Shown one piece after another: positions 1-8,196 of a DNA stretch of 32,511 bases (the first letter of the stretch is position 1; each line of letters begins with the position of its first letter). The translations under genes and the position numbers were made by a program. The DNA is taken from assembly GCA_024682555.1 (NCBI GenBank), contig JAIKZD010000070.1, positions 1-32,511 on the forward strand, in the 5' to 3' direction. This stretch comes from Lachnospiraceae bacterium (GTDB lineage: Bacteria; Bacillota; Clostridia; Lachnospirales; Lachnospiraceae). The notes under the pieces were generated by a model. It was given only the letters and a program-made list of their open reading frames with translations. It was not told where the DNA came from and did no database searches.

Positions 1-20
1 TGTCTCCTAAGAAAGTGTCT

Positions 21-49
21 TTAATACTTTTTCCCTATTGAATTAGCAA
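21..49 (-). promoter_or_regulatory. Putative sigma-A promoter for a gene starting left of the window
   Basis: On the minus strand a -35-like TTGCTA (44-49) and a -10-like TATTAA (21-26) are separated by 17 bases. They are followed by an AGGAGA ribosome-binding-site-like motif at positions 2-7, so a minus-strand gene probably starts just beyond the left edge. An alternative is a perfect TTGACA (80-85) with AATGAT (58-63) at 16-base spacing. No clear terminator is visible between glgA and this promoter. Confidence 0.4.
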
Positions 50-75
50 TTGTTTACATCATTTTTCTGAGAAAA

Positions 76-96
76 TTGATGTCAAATTGATGTCAA
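76..96. repeat. Two tandem copies of TTGATGTCAA, 11-base period
   Basis: The near-palindrome TTGATGTCAA occurs at 76-85 and again at 87-96, one helical turn apart, in the gap downstream of glgA. On the minus strand each copy contains a perfect TTGACA. The position, just upstream of a likely promoter for the next gene to the left, suggests an operator or duplicated -35 element. This is inference from spacing and symmetry only. Confidence 0.4.
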
Positions 97-143
97 AACT
101 CATTTACAGTGTCCGCAACCTCAGTGTTTATGCGGCTTCCCGA

Positions 144-1586
144 CTACCCTATCAACCAGTCGTACATCTCCTGATATTTCATCGCGGATGCATGCCAGGA
201 AAAATCTGCTGCCATCGCGCGGTCTATGATCTTGTTCCATTCACGTTTTTTATTTGTATAAACGCTGTGGGCGTATCTTATGGTCCCTAACATTTCGTGG
301 GCGTTATAGTTAACGAAGCTGAAGCCCGTTCCGGTGCTTTCGTATTCGTTATACGGCTCGACGGTATCCTTTAATCCGCCGGTCTCTCTGACGATCGGAA
401 CCGTACCGTACCTCAGTGCCATGAGCTGCGAAAGCCCGCAGGGTTCAAACAGTGAGGGCATCAGGAAAGCATCACAGCTTGCATATATCTTATGCGACAG
501 TTCCTCGGAATAATAGATATTGGCCGAAACCTTATTGCTGTACTTCCAGTCAAAGTGTCTGAACATGTTTTCATACCGTTCCTCACCCGTTCCGAGGACT
601 ACGATCTGCACATCCATCTGACACAGTTCATCCATTATATAGGCTATCAGGTCAAAACCCTTCTGATCGGTAAGTCTTGAAACTATGCCGATCATCATTT
701 TTTTATCATTTACCTCTAAGGAAAGCTCCTGCTGGAGTGCCTTTTTATTCTTTACCTTTTCCTTGCGGTAATCCTTCGCATTATACCTGTTTACAATGAA
801 TTTATCGGTATTGGGATCGTATTCGTCATAATCGATTCCGTTTACGATACCCCTGAGATCCTTTGTCCTTGCCGCAAGCAGTCCGTCGAGGCCCTCGCCG
901 TAGAACTTTGTCTTTATCTCCTCGGCATAGGTCTTGCTGACGGTTGTTATGGCATCCGCATACACAAGACCGCCCTTTAACAGATTTGCGTCCTTGTATG
1001 ACTCAAGCTTATCGGGGGAGAAGAAATAATCCGGAAGGCCGGAATATGCCTTTATGGTCTTTACATCCCATGTTCCCTGGAACTTAAGATTGTGAATGGT
1101 CATTATGGACTTTATGTCTCTGAAGAATTCGCCCTCGTGGAATCTCTCCTTCAGATAGACGGGTATAAGACCGGTCTGCCAGTCGTGACAGTGAACGATA
1201 TCCGGTCTGAAATCCACTACGGGAAGCACCGACAGTGCCGCCCTGGAAAAGAAAATGAACTTCTCTATATCCCATAATATGTCACCGTAGGGCTTTGAAC
1301 CGGAAAAGAAATACTCATTGTCGACGAAATAGAAGATCACGCCCTCATATTCCATCTTGAATATCCCGACATACTGTGACTTGCCGTCATATTCCATGTA
1401 GAAATTGTCTATATACTCCATGCGGTCGGTATATTCTTTTTTGATGCACAGGTATTTCGGGATGATCACCCTGCAGTCAAAATACCTCTTATCAAAACAT
1501 TTAGGAAGGCTTCCGACAACATCGGCAAGTCCGCCTGTCTTAACGAATGGAACACATTCTGATGCGACAAAAAGGATTTTTTTCAT
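144..1586 (-). CDS. glgA: Glycogen synthase (ADP-glucose:alpha-1,4-glucan glucosyltransferase)
   Basis: This is a GT5-family glycogen synthase that extends alpha-1,4-glucan chains from ADP-glucose in the cytoplasm. The 480-residue length is normal for the family. The N-terminal nucleotide-sugar motif KTGGLADV is at residues 16-23, HDW at 134-136, the C-domain RLTDQKG at 304-310, EPCGLSQL at 381-388 and TGGLKDTV at 402-409. The start is set by GGAGG seven to eight bases upstream. It follows recN by 77 bases and appears to have its own promoter. No other glycogen gene (glgB, glgC, glgD) is in view. In many Firmicutes the sporulation genes spoIVB/spo0A follow recN; here glgA takes that place. 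Function is confident from motifs; the exact donor is inferred from the family. Confidence 0.96.
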   Translation of the reverse strand: MKKILFVASECVPFVKTGGLADVVGSLPKCFDKRYFDCRVIIPKYLCIKKEYTDRMEYIDNFYMEYDGKSQYVGIFKMEYEGVIFYFVDNEYFFSGSKPYGDILWDIEKFIFFSRAALSVLPVVDFRPDIVHCHDWQTGLIPVYLKERFHEGEFFRDIKSIMTIHNLKFQGTWDVKTIKAYSGLPDYFFSPDKLESYKDANLLKGGLVYADAITTVSKTYAEEIKTKFYGEGLDGLLAARTKDLRGIVNGIDYDEYDPNTDKFIVNRYNAKDYRKEKVKNKKALQQELSLEVNDKKMMIGIVSRLTDQKGFDLIAYIMDELCQMDVQIVVLGTGEERYENMFRHFDWKYSNKVSANIYYSEELSHKIYASCDAFLMPSLFEPCGLSQLMALRYGTVPIVRETGGLKDTVEPYNEYESTGTGFSFVNYNAHEMLGTIRYAHSVYTNKKREWNKIIDRAMAADFSWHASAMKYQEMYDWLIG

Positions 1587-1625
1587 CTGAAACCTCCACT
1601 GGCCGTCTGATCTGCCACGGTTTTA

Positions 1626-1631
1626 ATTATA
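1626..1631 (-). promoter_or_regulatory. Putative -10 element of glgA
   Basis: A perfect TATAAT lies on the minus strand about 40 bases upstream of the glgA start, inside the recN-glgA gap. The -35 region 17 bases upstream is poor (TTTAAT). This would let glgA be transcribed separately from recN. Confidence 0.4.
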
Positions 1632-1663
1632 CTATGAAATCCGCATAAATTAAAGAGAAATAA

Positions 1664-3355
1664 TCATTTTGACTCTGCCTTGACCCTGTCGGCAAGTTCC
1701 TTCATTTCTCTGGCCGAAGCCATGACACTTTCGGTGATCTCCGCTCCCGAGAGCATTCTTGCAAGTTCTTTCTCAATTTCATCCCTTGATAATCTGCGGA
1801 CTCCAGTCTCCGTATGGTCATTGATGATGCTCTTCTGTATCTCGAAATGTGCATCTGCCATTGCTGCTATCTGCGGAAGATGCGTGATGCACAGTACCTG
1901 ATGTGTTCCCGCAAGCCCCGCCAGTTTTTCGGATACCATCTGGGCGGTTCTCCCGCTTATTCCCGAGTCGATCTCATCAAAAATCAAGGTCTCCACCCTG
2001 TCCTTTTCCGCCAGAACACTTTTCAGCGCAAGCATTATCCTCGAAAGCTCTCCCCCCGAAGCCACCCGGATCAGAGGCTTGATCTTTTCCCCCGGGTTGG
2101 TTGAAATCATAAACTCGACATCGTCATAACCTGACCTCGTTATCTTTGAAACATCGCTTTCCGTCTTTATCTCAAACCTTGCCTCCAGAAAGTTCAGATC
2201 TTTCAGTGCCTTTTCTATCGAAGCGGACAGGACCAGCGCCTCTTTTTTCCTGATCTCCGATATTTCACCGCAAAGCTTTAAAAGAACATTCTCGCTGTCT
2301 TTTATCTTTTTTTCCAGATCGGATATATATCCGTCGATGTTTGAAAGCTTTTCCAGCCTTTCCTCACGTTCCTTAAGGGCCTCAAGGATCTTTTCTATCG
2401 AATCCCCGTATTTGCTCTTCAGCCTGTTTATGATGTTGAGCCTTTCCTCGACGGCAGCATATTCCTCATCCGAAAACTCCAGTCCCGCTTCGTAATCCGC
2501 TATCTGTCTGTTCAGGTCATTAAGCAGCCCGTCAATATCCTCAAGAAGCGTCACGGACTGCGAAAGTTCCTCGTCAAGGTCCTTAACCCTGTTCAGACTC
2601 TGTACGGCCCTTCCGATTATCGCCCCCGCGGTATCATCACCGTCATAACCGAGGGATCTGTGTACCGAAGAAACAGCCTCCCGAAGCCTCTTTGAATTCT
2701 GCATCTTCCTGTATTTGAGTTCAAGCTCCTCATCCTCCGAGATCCTTAAGGAGCTCCCCTTTATCTCATTGATCTCATACTCAAGGAAGGCCGTTTCCTT
2801 GTCCAGATCCCTGTTAAGATCCTTCAGGCCGGAAAGCTCTTTCTGCAGACGGCTTTTAACATCATATTCCTCCCCGAGGAGTTTTAGTTTCTTCAAAAGG
2901 TCCTCCCCGCAGTAGCTGTCAAGTATCTCCATATGCTTCTTTTTATACAGAAGAGACTGATGCTCATGCTGTCCATGTATATCTATGAGCAGAGCCGCTA
3001 TCTCTTTAACAGCCGAGATCGGTACCGTCTCGCCGTTGATCCGGGATATGCTCCTTCCTCCCGAGATCCTTCTGGTAAGTGTCACCTGATCATCCTCGGG
3101 ATCCACCGACAGCTCCCTTATTTTCTTCTTTATAACCTCATCCTTAACCGAAAAGGTCAGCTCGGAAAGTGCATAGTCCGCGTTTTCCCTTACTATATCC
3201 TTCGGAACCCTGCTGCCGAGCGCAAAATTGACCGCATCAATAATAAGAGACTTGCCTGCGCCGGTTTCTCCGCTCAGCACATTAAAGCCTCTTTCAAAAT
3301 CGAGTTCAACCTCGTTTATAAGTGCTATATTCTTTACGTGCAGATTTATTAACAT
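1664..3355 (-). CDS. recN: DNA repair protein RecN
   Basis: RecN is an SMC-like ATPase acting early in double-strand break repair. With the start chosen here the protein is 563 residues, as usual. Walker A GETGAGKS is at residues 29-36, a long helical, probably coiled-coil middle follows, and the C-terminal ABC signature VASGGELSR and Walker B LIFDEIDSG are intact. An upstream GTG at 3385 would add ten residues, but ATG at 3355 has AAAGGA five bases upstream and matches the usual RecN beginning (a short strand, then ALINEVELDF). It follows nadK after about 95 bases; the argR/ahrC gene that normally lies between them in Firmicutes is absent. Confidence 0.96.
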   Translation of the reverse strand: MLINLHVKNIALINEVELDFERGFNVLSGETGAGKSLIIDAVNFALGSRVPKDIVRENADYALSELTFSVKDEVIKKKIRELSVDPEDDQVTLTRRISGGRSISRINGETVPISAVKEIAALLIDIHGQHEHQSLLYKKKHMEILDSYCGEDLLKKLKLLGEEYDVKSRLQKELSGLKDLNRDLDKETAFLEYEINEIKGSSLRISEDEELELKYRKMQNSKRLREAVSSVHRSLGYDGDDTAGAIIGRAVQSLNRVKDLDEELSQSVTLLEDIDGLLNDLNRQIADYEAGLEFSDEEYAAVEERLNIINRLKSKYGDSIEKILEALKEREERLEKLSNIDGYISDLEKKIKDSENVLLKLCGEISEIRKKEALVLSASIEKALKDLNFLEARFEIKTESDVSKITRSGYDDVEFMISTNPGEKIKPLIRVASGGELSRIMLALKSVLAEKDRVETLIFDEIDSGISGRTAQMVSEKLAGLAGTHQVLCITHLPQIAAMADAHFEIQKSIINDHTETGVRRLSRDEIEKELARMLSGAEITESVMASAREMKELADRVKAESK

Positions 3356-3380
3356 CCTTATCCTTTCATGTTTTACCCGA

Positions 3381-3437
3381 TTCACCGGTCCTTCTGTTCA
3401 CCGGTCCTTAAGCTGACTGAATCTTCATTTCACCGGA
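3381..3437. repeat. Short direct repeats in the nadK-recN gap
   Basis: The 13-mer TTCACCGGTCCTT occurs at 3381-3393 and 3397-3409 (16-base period), and a shorter copy, TTCACCGGA, is at 3429-3437, exactly two periods further. They fill most of the non-coding gap where argR would be expected. No function is apparent. Confidence 0.5.
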
Positions 3438-3449
3438 TCTAACAGGCCG

Positions 3450-4295
3450 TCACAGTCTCATCTTCCGCCCCAGCGTATTCAGGAAGCTTTCCTTACTCAG
3501 TCTTATCATCCTCGTGCTGACCGAGGCTTTTTTTACTATAACCTCATCTCCTGCCTTAAGATCCATGTTGACCCCTCCGTCAAATGAAACCAAAGCTTCA
3601 TATTCTCTTAAAAATCTTCCGCCTATCACCCTTACCCTTATCTCATCCTCTGCGGACAATACTATCGCCCTTGTGTTCAGGGTATGCGGGCATATGGGAT
3701 TGATGACGAAAAGTTCGGCCACAGGCTCTACGATAGGTCCGCCGGCAGACATGTTATAGCCTGTGGAGCCTGTCGGGGTTGAGATAATGATGCCGTCCGC
3801 ATCATATGTATTTAACAGCATGTCATTTACATATATCTCGTATTTTATTATCCTTATGCTTCCGTTTCTGGATATGATGATATCATTAAGCGCATAATCC
3901 GTCTCATGTGTCCCGTTTATGACACACTTTCCTTCGATCATCATCCTGTCTTCTATGTAGAAATCACCGGCAATCAGCCTGTCGAGAGTCGGGAAAATAC
4001 CTTCTCTTTCGACCTCGGTCAGATACCCCATGTTTCCGAGATTTATACCGAGCATCGGAACCGAACCTTCGGTATTCTTTCCCGCAACCTGTATAAAAGT
4101 ACCATCACCGCCGAGCACCAGGATGCACTCCGCTTCAAAAGCCTCTTTTGCAAGGCTTTTTCCGTAATCGGCATCTCTTATTATGCCTTCGGATGTTGCA
4201 AGGCATCCTCTCTCTCCCAGGTATTCCTTTATCTTTGCGGTTACCTCGGAAGAAGGATCGCTGTCTTCATTTGCCACAATGTGAAATCTTTTCAT
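3450..4295 (-). CDS. nadK: NAD kinase
   Basis: This ATP- or polyphosphate-dependent NAD kinase makes NADP from NAD in the cytosol. At 281 residues it is typical. The family signature GGDGT is at residues 62-66, the LND motif that contacts NAD at 136-138, and the glycine/threonine-rich TPTGSTGY loop at 173-180 followed by SAGGPI. The start codon directly follows the tlyA stop with no gap, so the two are probably translationally coupled; a GGAG motif lies within the end of tlyA. The tlyA-nadK order is conserved in many Clostridia. NADPH supply for the reductive steps of the isoprenoid pathway begun by the neighbouring dxs is a plausible but unproven link. Confidence 0.96.
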   Translation of the reverse strand: MKRFHIVANEDSDPSSEVTAKIKEYLGERGCLATSEGIIRDADYGKSLAKEAFEAECILVLGGDGTFIQVAGKNTEGSVPMLGINLGNMGYLTEVEREGIFPTLDRLIAGDFYIEDRMMIEGKCVINGTHETDYALNDIIISRNGSIRIIKYEIYVNDMLLNTYDADGIIISTPTGSTGYNMSAGGPIVEPVAELFVINPICPHTLNTRAIVLSAEDEIRVRVIGGRFLREYEALVSFDGGVNMDLKAGDEVIVKKASVSTRMIRLSKESFLNTLGRKMRL

Positions 4296-5123
4296 TTATT
4301 TATCCAGTTCTCCGTGTGCTAAAGCCGTTAATTCCCGGACGGCGTTCAGATCGTATCTGCCGTTTTCTTCTGCTGCCTGTATTGTGTCATCGCATTTTTC
4401 TATGTATATAAGGTATTCTATATTTCCTTCCGGTCCCTTTATGGGTGAATAGGAAAGACCTTTTATCAGAAATCCGTTTTCGGTGCACATTTCCGTTACC
4501 GAGATGATCACCTCATCATGCACCTTTATATCTCTTACCACACCCTTCTTGCCGACTTTATCGCGTCCGGCCTCAAACTGAGGCTTTATGAGACATACCA
4601 TCCGGGCTTTTGGAGCAAGGATCTCCTTAGCCGTCGGAAGTATCTTTGAAAGTGAGATAAAAGAAACATCCACGGAGGCAAAGTCAGGCTCTTCCTCCGT
4701 CTGATCCTTTGTCATATATCTGAAGTTCGTCCTCTCCAGACAGACCACTCTTTCATCATTTCGAAGCTTCCAGTCGAGCTGCCCGTGTCCGACATCCACG
4801 GCATATACCTTAGCCGCACCGTTTTGAAGCATACAGTCGGTAAATCCTCCGGTCGAAGCTCCTATATCCATGCATACCGCTCCCTCAAGCACGATCCCGA
4901 ATTCCTTAAGGGCCTTTTCCAGCTTCAGTCCCCCGCGGCTCACATATTTTAGGGGATTGTCCTTAATGACGATATCCGACCTGTCCCCGTCAAAAACCGT
5001 ACCCGGCTTATCTTCTCTCTGGCCGTTTACAAAGACGTTCCCCGACATGATCACGGCCTTTGCCTTCTCTCTTGAGGGAGACAGCCCCCTGTTTACCAAC
5101 AGCAGGTCAAGACGTTCTTTCAT
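4296..5123 (-). CDS. tlyA: TlyA/YqxC-family S4-domain RNA methyltransferase (hemolysin A family)
   Basis: This protein combines an N-terminal S4 RNA-binding domain (about residues 1-60, starting MKERLDLLLVNRGL) with an FtsJ-like SAM-dependent methyltransferase domain. The SAM-binding motif MDIGASTGGFTD is present. In mycobacteria TlyA 2'-O-methylates 16S and 23S rRNA; the target of this shorter Firmicutes type is inferred. An in-frame TTG at 5165 would add 14 residues but lacks a ribosome binding site and does not match the family, so ATG at 5123 is chosen; this still overlaps the end of dxs by 17 bases. The size, about 275 residues, is normal. The historic hemolysin label should not be taken literally. 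Confidence 0.9.
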   Translation of the reverse strand: MKERLDLLLVNRGLSPSREKAKAVIMSGNVFVNGQREDKPGTVFDGDRSDIVIKDNPLKYVSRGGLKLEKALKEFGIVLEGAVCMDIGASTGGFTDCMLQNGAAKVYAVDVGHGQLDWKLRNDERVVCLERTNFRYMTKDQTEEEPDFASVDVSFISLSKILPTAKEILAPKARMVCLIKPQFEAGRDKVGKKGVVRDIKVHDEVIISVTEMCTENGFLIKGLSYSPIKGPEGNIEYLIYIEKCDDTIQAAEENGRYDLNAVRELTALAHGELDK

Positions 5124-7017
5124 CAGCTCTCGGGAATATCCTGCCGCCGATCTTTTCACCGGCAAGCTTTGATAAGATCTTTTCGGTTATCCCGGTCTCA
5201 TCAATTCCCGTCTCCTTTTTCAGTATTTCCACATTTCCGTGTTCTATGAATTCATCGGGAAGAGCGATACACATCACCTCAATATCGATCTCCCTGTCGT
5301 TTACGTATTTCAATACCTGTTCACCGAAGCCGCCCGTATATACATTTTCCTCCATCGTTACCAGAAGATCATGTGATCTGGCTAACTGGGCCACCATGTT
5401 TTTATCAAAGGGCTTGACAAACCTGGCATTGATAAGCGAGCAGGAATATCCCTTTTCCTTCAGTCTGTCCCTGACGGCAAGGGCAGTCTTTACCATGCTT
5501 CCCACCGCAAAAAGGGCAATATCCCTCTCTCCGTATATGACCTCACTCTTTCCGTGGGACAGAGGTTCACGATACATTTCAAGTCCGTCATAAGCTATCC
5601 CTCTGGGATATCTTATGGCTATGGGGCCCTGATACTTTACGGCATATTTTATCATATCCGACAGCTCCCACTTATTCTTCGGAGCCAGCACGGACATATT
5701 CGGCATTTCCGACAGATATGACAGGTCAAATATTCCCTGATGGGTTTCACCGTCGGAACCTACAAGCCCCGCCCTGTCTATGCAGAAGACCACAGGCAGG
5801 TTCTGAATGCAGACATCATGAAGTATCTGGTCATAGGCTCTCTGCAAAAAAGACGAATAGACCGCCACGATAGGTCTTAAACCCCCAAGAGCAAGCCCTG
5901 CCGCAAAAGTCACGGCATGCTGTTCGGCTATTCCGACATCAAAGAATCTGTCCGGATACATTTTTGCAAATCTTTTCAACCCGGTACCGTCAGGCATTGC
6001 GGCAGTTATGGCAGCCACCCTTTCATCCCTTCCTCCGAGCTTACACATTACCGTGGAGAAAACATCGGTATAATTGGACTGCTTGCGGTTCTTGGCGGGA
6101 AGGCCCGTCTCTATGTCAAAGGGCTCGGTTCCGTGAAATCTTGCAGGATGACGTTCTGCCGGCAGATAACCCTTTCCTTTGCTGGTATATACATGCACGA
6201 GAACACACTTCGGGATCTTTCGCGCTTCTTTGAACATCTTCACCATCGCGCCCACATCATGGCCGTCAACGGGTCCCAGGTAGGTAATGCCCATGTCTTC
6301 AAAAAACATTCCCGGAACCACCAGCTGTTTGAAACCGCTCTTATATCTTTTCAGGGTTTCAAGCATATGATCACCGATCTTCGGGATCTTGATAAGCTGA
6401 TTTTCCAGATCTATCTTGAAATTCTTATATGATTCGGCGGTCCTTATCTTTCTCAGATACTTTGCCAGTCCTCCGACATTCTCCGCTATGGACATCTCGT
6501 TGTCGTTTAAGACGATCACGTAGTTTGTCTTAAGCCTCGAGGCATTATTAAGAGCTTCAAAAGCCATTCCGCCCGTTAATGCTCCGTCCCCGATCACTGC
6601 GTACACGCCATAATCCTCGCCCTTGATATCCCTTGCTTTTACAAGTCCAAGGCCGGCAGATATCGAAGTGGAGCTGTGCCCCGTATCAAATACATCGCAC
6701 TCGCTCTCCTTCCTCTTTGGAAATCCGCTCATTCCGCCGTATTTTCTCAGACTGTCAAACCCTTCCTTCCGTCCGGTAAGAAGCTTGTGGGTATAGGACT
6801 GATGGCCCACATCCCAGATTATCTTGTCCTTCGGAAGGTCCGAAACAAGATGCAGTGCCATGGTAAGCTCAACCACTCCCAGGTTGGAGCCGAGATGTCC
6901 TCCCGTAACGCTTATCTTGTTGACGAGAAAGTCCCTGATCTCCTGGGCCAGCCTCTCATAGTCCTTCGGATCCGTATTCTTTATATCATTTGGTGCATTA
7001 ATACTGTCTAAGATCAT
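5107..7017 (-). CDS. dxs: 1-deoxy-D-xylulose-5-phosphate synthase
   Basis: Dxs condenses pyruvate and glyceraldehyde 3-phosphate to DXP, the first step of the non-mevalonate isoprenoid pathway and a thiamine precursor step. The 636-residue protein has the transketolase-like layout: GHQSYTHK at residues 71-78, the thiamine diphosphate/magnesium motif GDGALTGG at 143-150 followed by NDNEMSI, then the pyrimidine-binding domain with GIAEQHAV and DRAGLVGSDGETHQG, and a C-terminal transketolase domain. AAAGGGG precedes the ATG. It lies 24 bases after ispA, so the first pathway enzyme and the prenyl chain elongating enzyme are co-transcribed, as in Bacillus. Confidence 0.97.
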   Translation of the reverse strand: MILDSINAPNDIKNTDPKDYERLAQEIRDFLVNKISVTGGHLGSNLGVVELTMALHLVSDLPKDKIIWDVGHQSYTHKLLTGRKEGFDSLRKYGGMSGFPKRKESECDVFDTGHSSTSISAGLGLVKARDIKGEDYGVYAVIGDGALTGGMAFEALNNASRLKTNYVIVLNDNEMSIAENVGGLAKYLRKIRTAESYKNFKIDLENQLIKIPKIGDHMLETLKRYKSGFKQLVVPGMFFEDMGITYLGPVDGHDVGAMVKMFKEARKIPKCVLVHVYTSKGKGYLPAERHPARFHGTEPFDIETGLPAKNRKQSNYTDVFSTVMCKLGGRDERVAAITAAMPDGTGLKRFAKMYPDRFFDVGIAEQHAVTFAAGLALGGLRPIVAVYSSFLQRAYDQILHDVCIQNLPVVFCIDRAGLVGSDGETHQGIFDLSYLSEMPNMSVLAPKNKWELSDMIKYAVKYQGPIAIRYPRGIAYDGLEMYREPLSHGKSEVIYGERDIALFAVGSMVKTALAVRDRLKEKGYSCSLINARFVKPFDKNMVAQLARSHDLLVTMEENVYTGGFGEQVLKYVNDREIDIEVMCIALPDEFIEHGNVEILKKETGIDETGITEKILSKLAGEKIGGRIFPRADERTS

Positions 7018-7041
7018 ATCTGCCCCTTTATGCTCATTATC

Positions 7042-7947
7042 TCATTTTCTTCTGTCTATAAGAGACAGCACGAGCTCCTCAAGGAAACCCGTATCCCTGC
7101 CGAGGCTCCCGAGAAGCTTTACAGCCTCCCGGGAAAGAGCTTCGCAGTCCTTTTCGGACTTTTCAAGTCCGTATATATCCACATAGGTCCTCTTATTGTT
7201 CTTTTTATCCGAAAAAACGGGCTTTCCAAGCTCTTTTTCATCTCCGGTAACATCCAGTATATCATCCCTTATCTGAAAAGCCAGGCCCACCTTTCTGCCC
7301 GTCATTTCCAATGTCTTTACATCTTCACCCGGGGCACCCGAAAGTATGGCACCCATCATAAGGGGAGCTTCTATAAGGGCGGCCGTCTTTAAACGGAAGA
7401 TAAAATCGATATCCTCCCCGTTAAGCTCTATCCCCTTTTTTTCGGCCTCAACATCAAATACCTGGCCCCCGACCATTCCGTATATTCCGGCTTTCTCCGA
7501 AAGCACCGAAAGGGCCTTTACGGCATTTATCTTATCATTGACCTCCCTGCAGGAATTCACGGCGGACAGGGCGATCTCATATGCCCTGTTTAAAAGCGCA
7601 TCTCCCGTAAGGATCGCCATATCCTCGCCATATACCGCGTGGGTGGTCTTTTTGCCCCGCCTGTACAGATCGTTATCCATGGCGGGTAGATCATCATGTA
7701 CGAGGGAATATGTATGTATCATCTCGATGGCCGCCATGAAGGTATCAAGGCACGGGTTTTCACCCTCATAAAGGTCATAGGCGGCCTTCATGAATATGGG
7801 CCTCAGCCGCTTTCCGCCGGCGAGGATGCTGTAATTCATGGCATCGATAACGGTCTTCTGGCTGCCCGAGACCATAAGAACTGCATGATCCTCAAGCACC
7901 CGGTTTGCATATTCGGTCTCTTTTTTCAGTCTGTCATTCATATTCAT
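7042..7947 (-). CDS. ispA: Polyprenyl (farnesyl/geranylgeranyl-type) diphosphate synthase
   Basis: This trans-isoprenyl diphosphate synthase condenses IPP with allylic diphosphates in the cytosol. The first aspartate-rich motif is DDLPAMD (after HTYSLVH) and the second is within QIRDDILDVTGD; GGKRLRP for diphosphate binding is near the N-terminus. Length near 300 residues fits a short-chain synthase, most likely farnesyl diphosphate, though product length cannot be fixed by eye. Three in-frame ATGs (7959, 7947, 7941) lie at the overlap with xseB. The one at 7947 is chosen because GGTGA lies five bases upstream. The overlap and the xseA-xseB-ispA-dxs order indicate one operon. Confidence 0.94.
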   Translation of the reverse strand: MNMNDRLKKETEYANRVLEDHAVLMVSGSQKTVIDAMNYSILAGGKRLRPIFMKAAYDLYEGENPCLDTFMAAIEMIHTYSLVHDDLPAMDNDLYRRGKKTTHAVYGEDMAILTGDALLNRAYEIALSAVNSCREVNDKINAVKALSVLSEKAGIYGMVGGQVFDVEAEKKGIELNGEDIDFIFRLKTAALIEAPLMMGAILSGAPGEDVKTLEMTGRKVGLAFQIRDDILDVTGDEKELGKPVFSDKKNNKRTYVDIYGLEKSEKDCEALSREAVKLLGSLGRDTGFLEELVLSLIDRRK

Positions 7948-8161
7948 CAAGTTCACCATTCGAGCTTATGACAAGAACCTTCTTTTCCACTTCATCGATC
8001 TTTGAACCGCAGTCTTTTAAAAGGGTTATCCCCTCCTTATACAGTTCAAAGCTCTTTTCAAGAGAGTTTTCGTCCTTGTTCAGCTCACCGAGTATCCCGT
8101 CAAGCCTGTCAAACATCTCTTCAAGTGTCATTTCTTCAATATCCTTTTTATTCTCAGCCAT
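7934..8161 (-). CDS. xseB: Exodeoxyribonuclease VII small subunit
   Basis: XseB is the small helical subunit that associates in several copies with XseA to form exonuclease VII, which degrades single-stranded DNA to oligonucleotides. The core MTLEEMFDRLDGILGELN followed by a second helix containing SFELYKEGITLLKDC is characteristic. The ATG at 8161 (AAAGG upstream) gives 75 residues, the family size; an in-frame upstream start at 8200 would add 13 atypical residues. It lies 35 bases after xseA and overlaps ispA. Confidence 0.94.
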   Translation of the reverse strand: MAENKKDIEEMTLEEMFDRLDGILGELNKDENSLEKSFELYKEGITLLKDCGSKIDEVEKKVLVISSNGELDEYE

Positions 8162-8196
8162 TTTCAGTACCTTTCTCAATGTACGGATACATCCTG

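Noticed and set aside
3356-3449. A hidden or frameshifted argR gene between nadK and recN
   Set aside because: The gap of about 94 bases is far too short for a gene of about 150 codons, and no ArgR-like fragment is readable in any frame.
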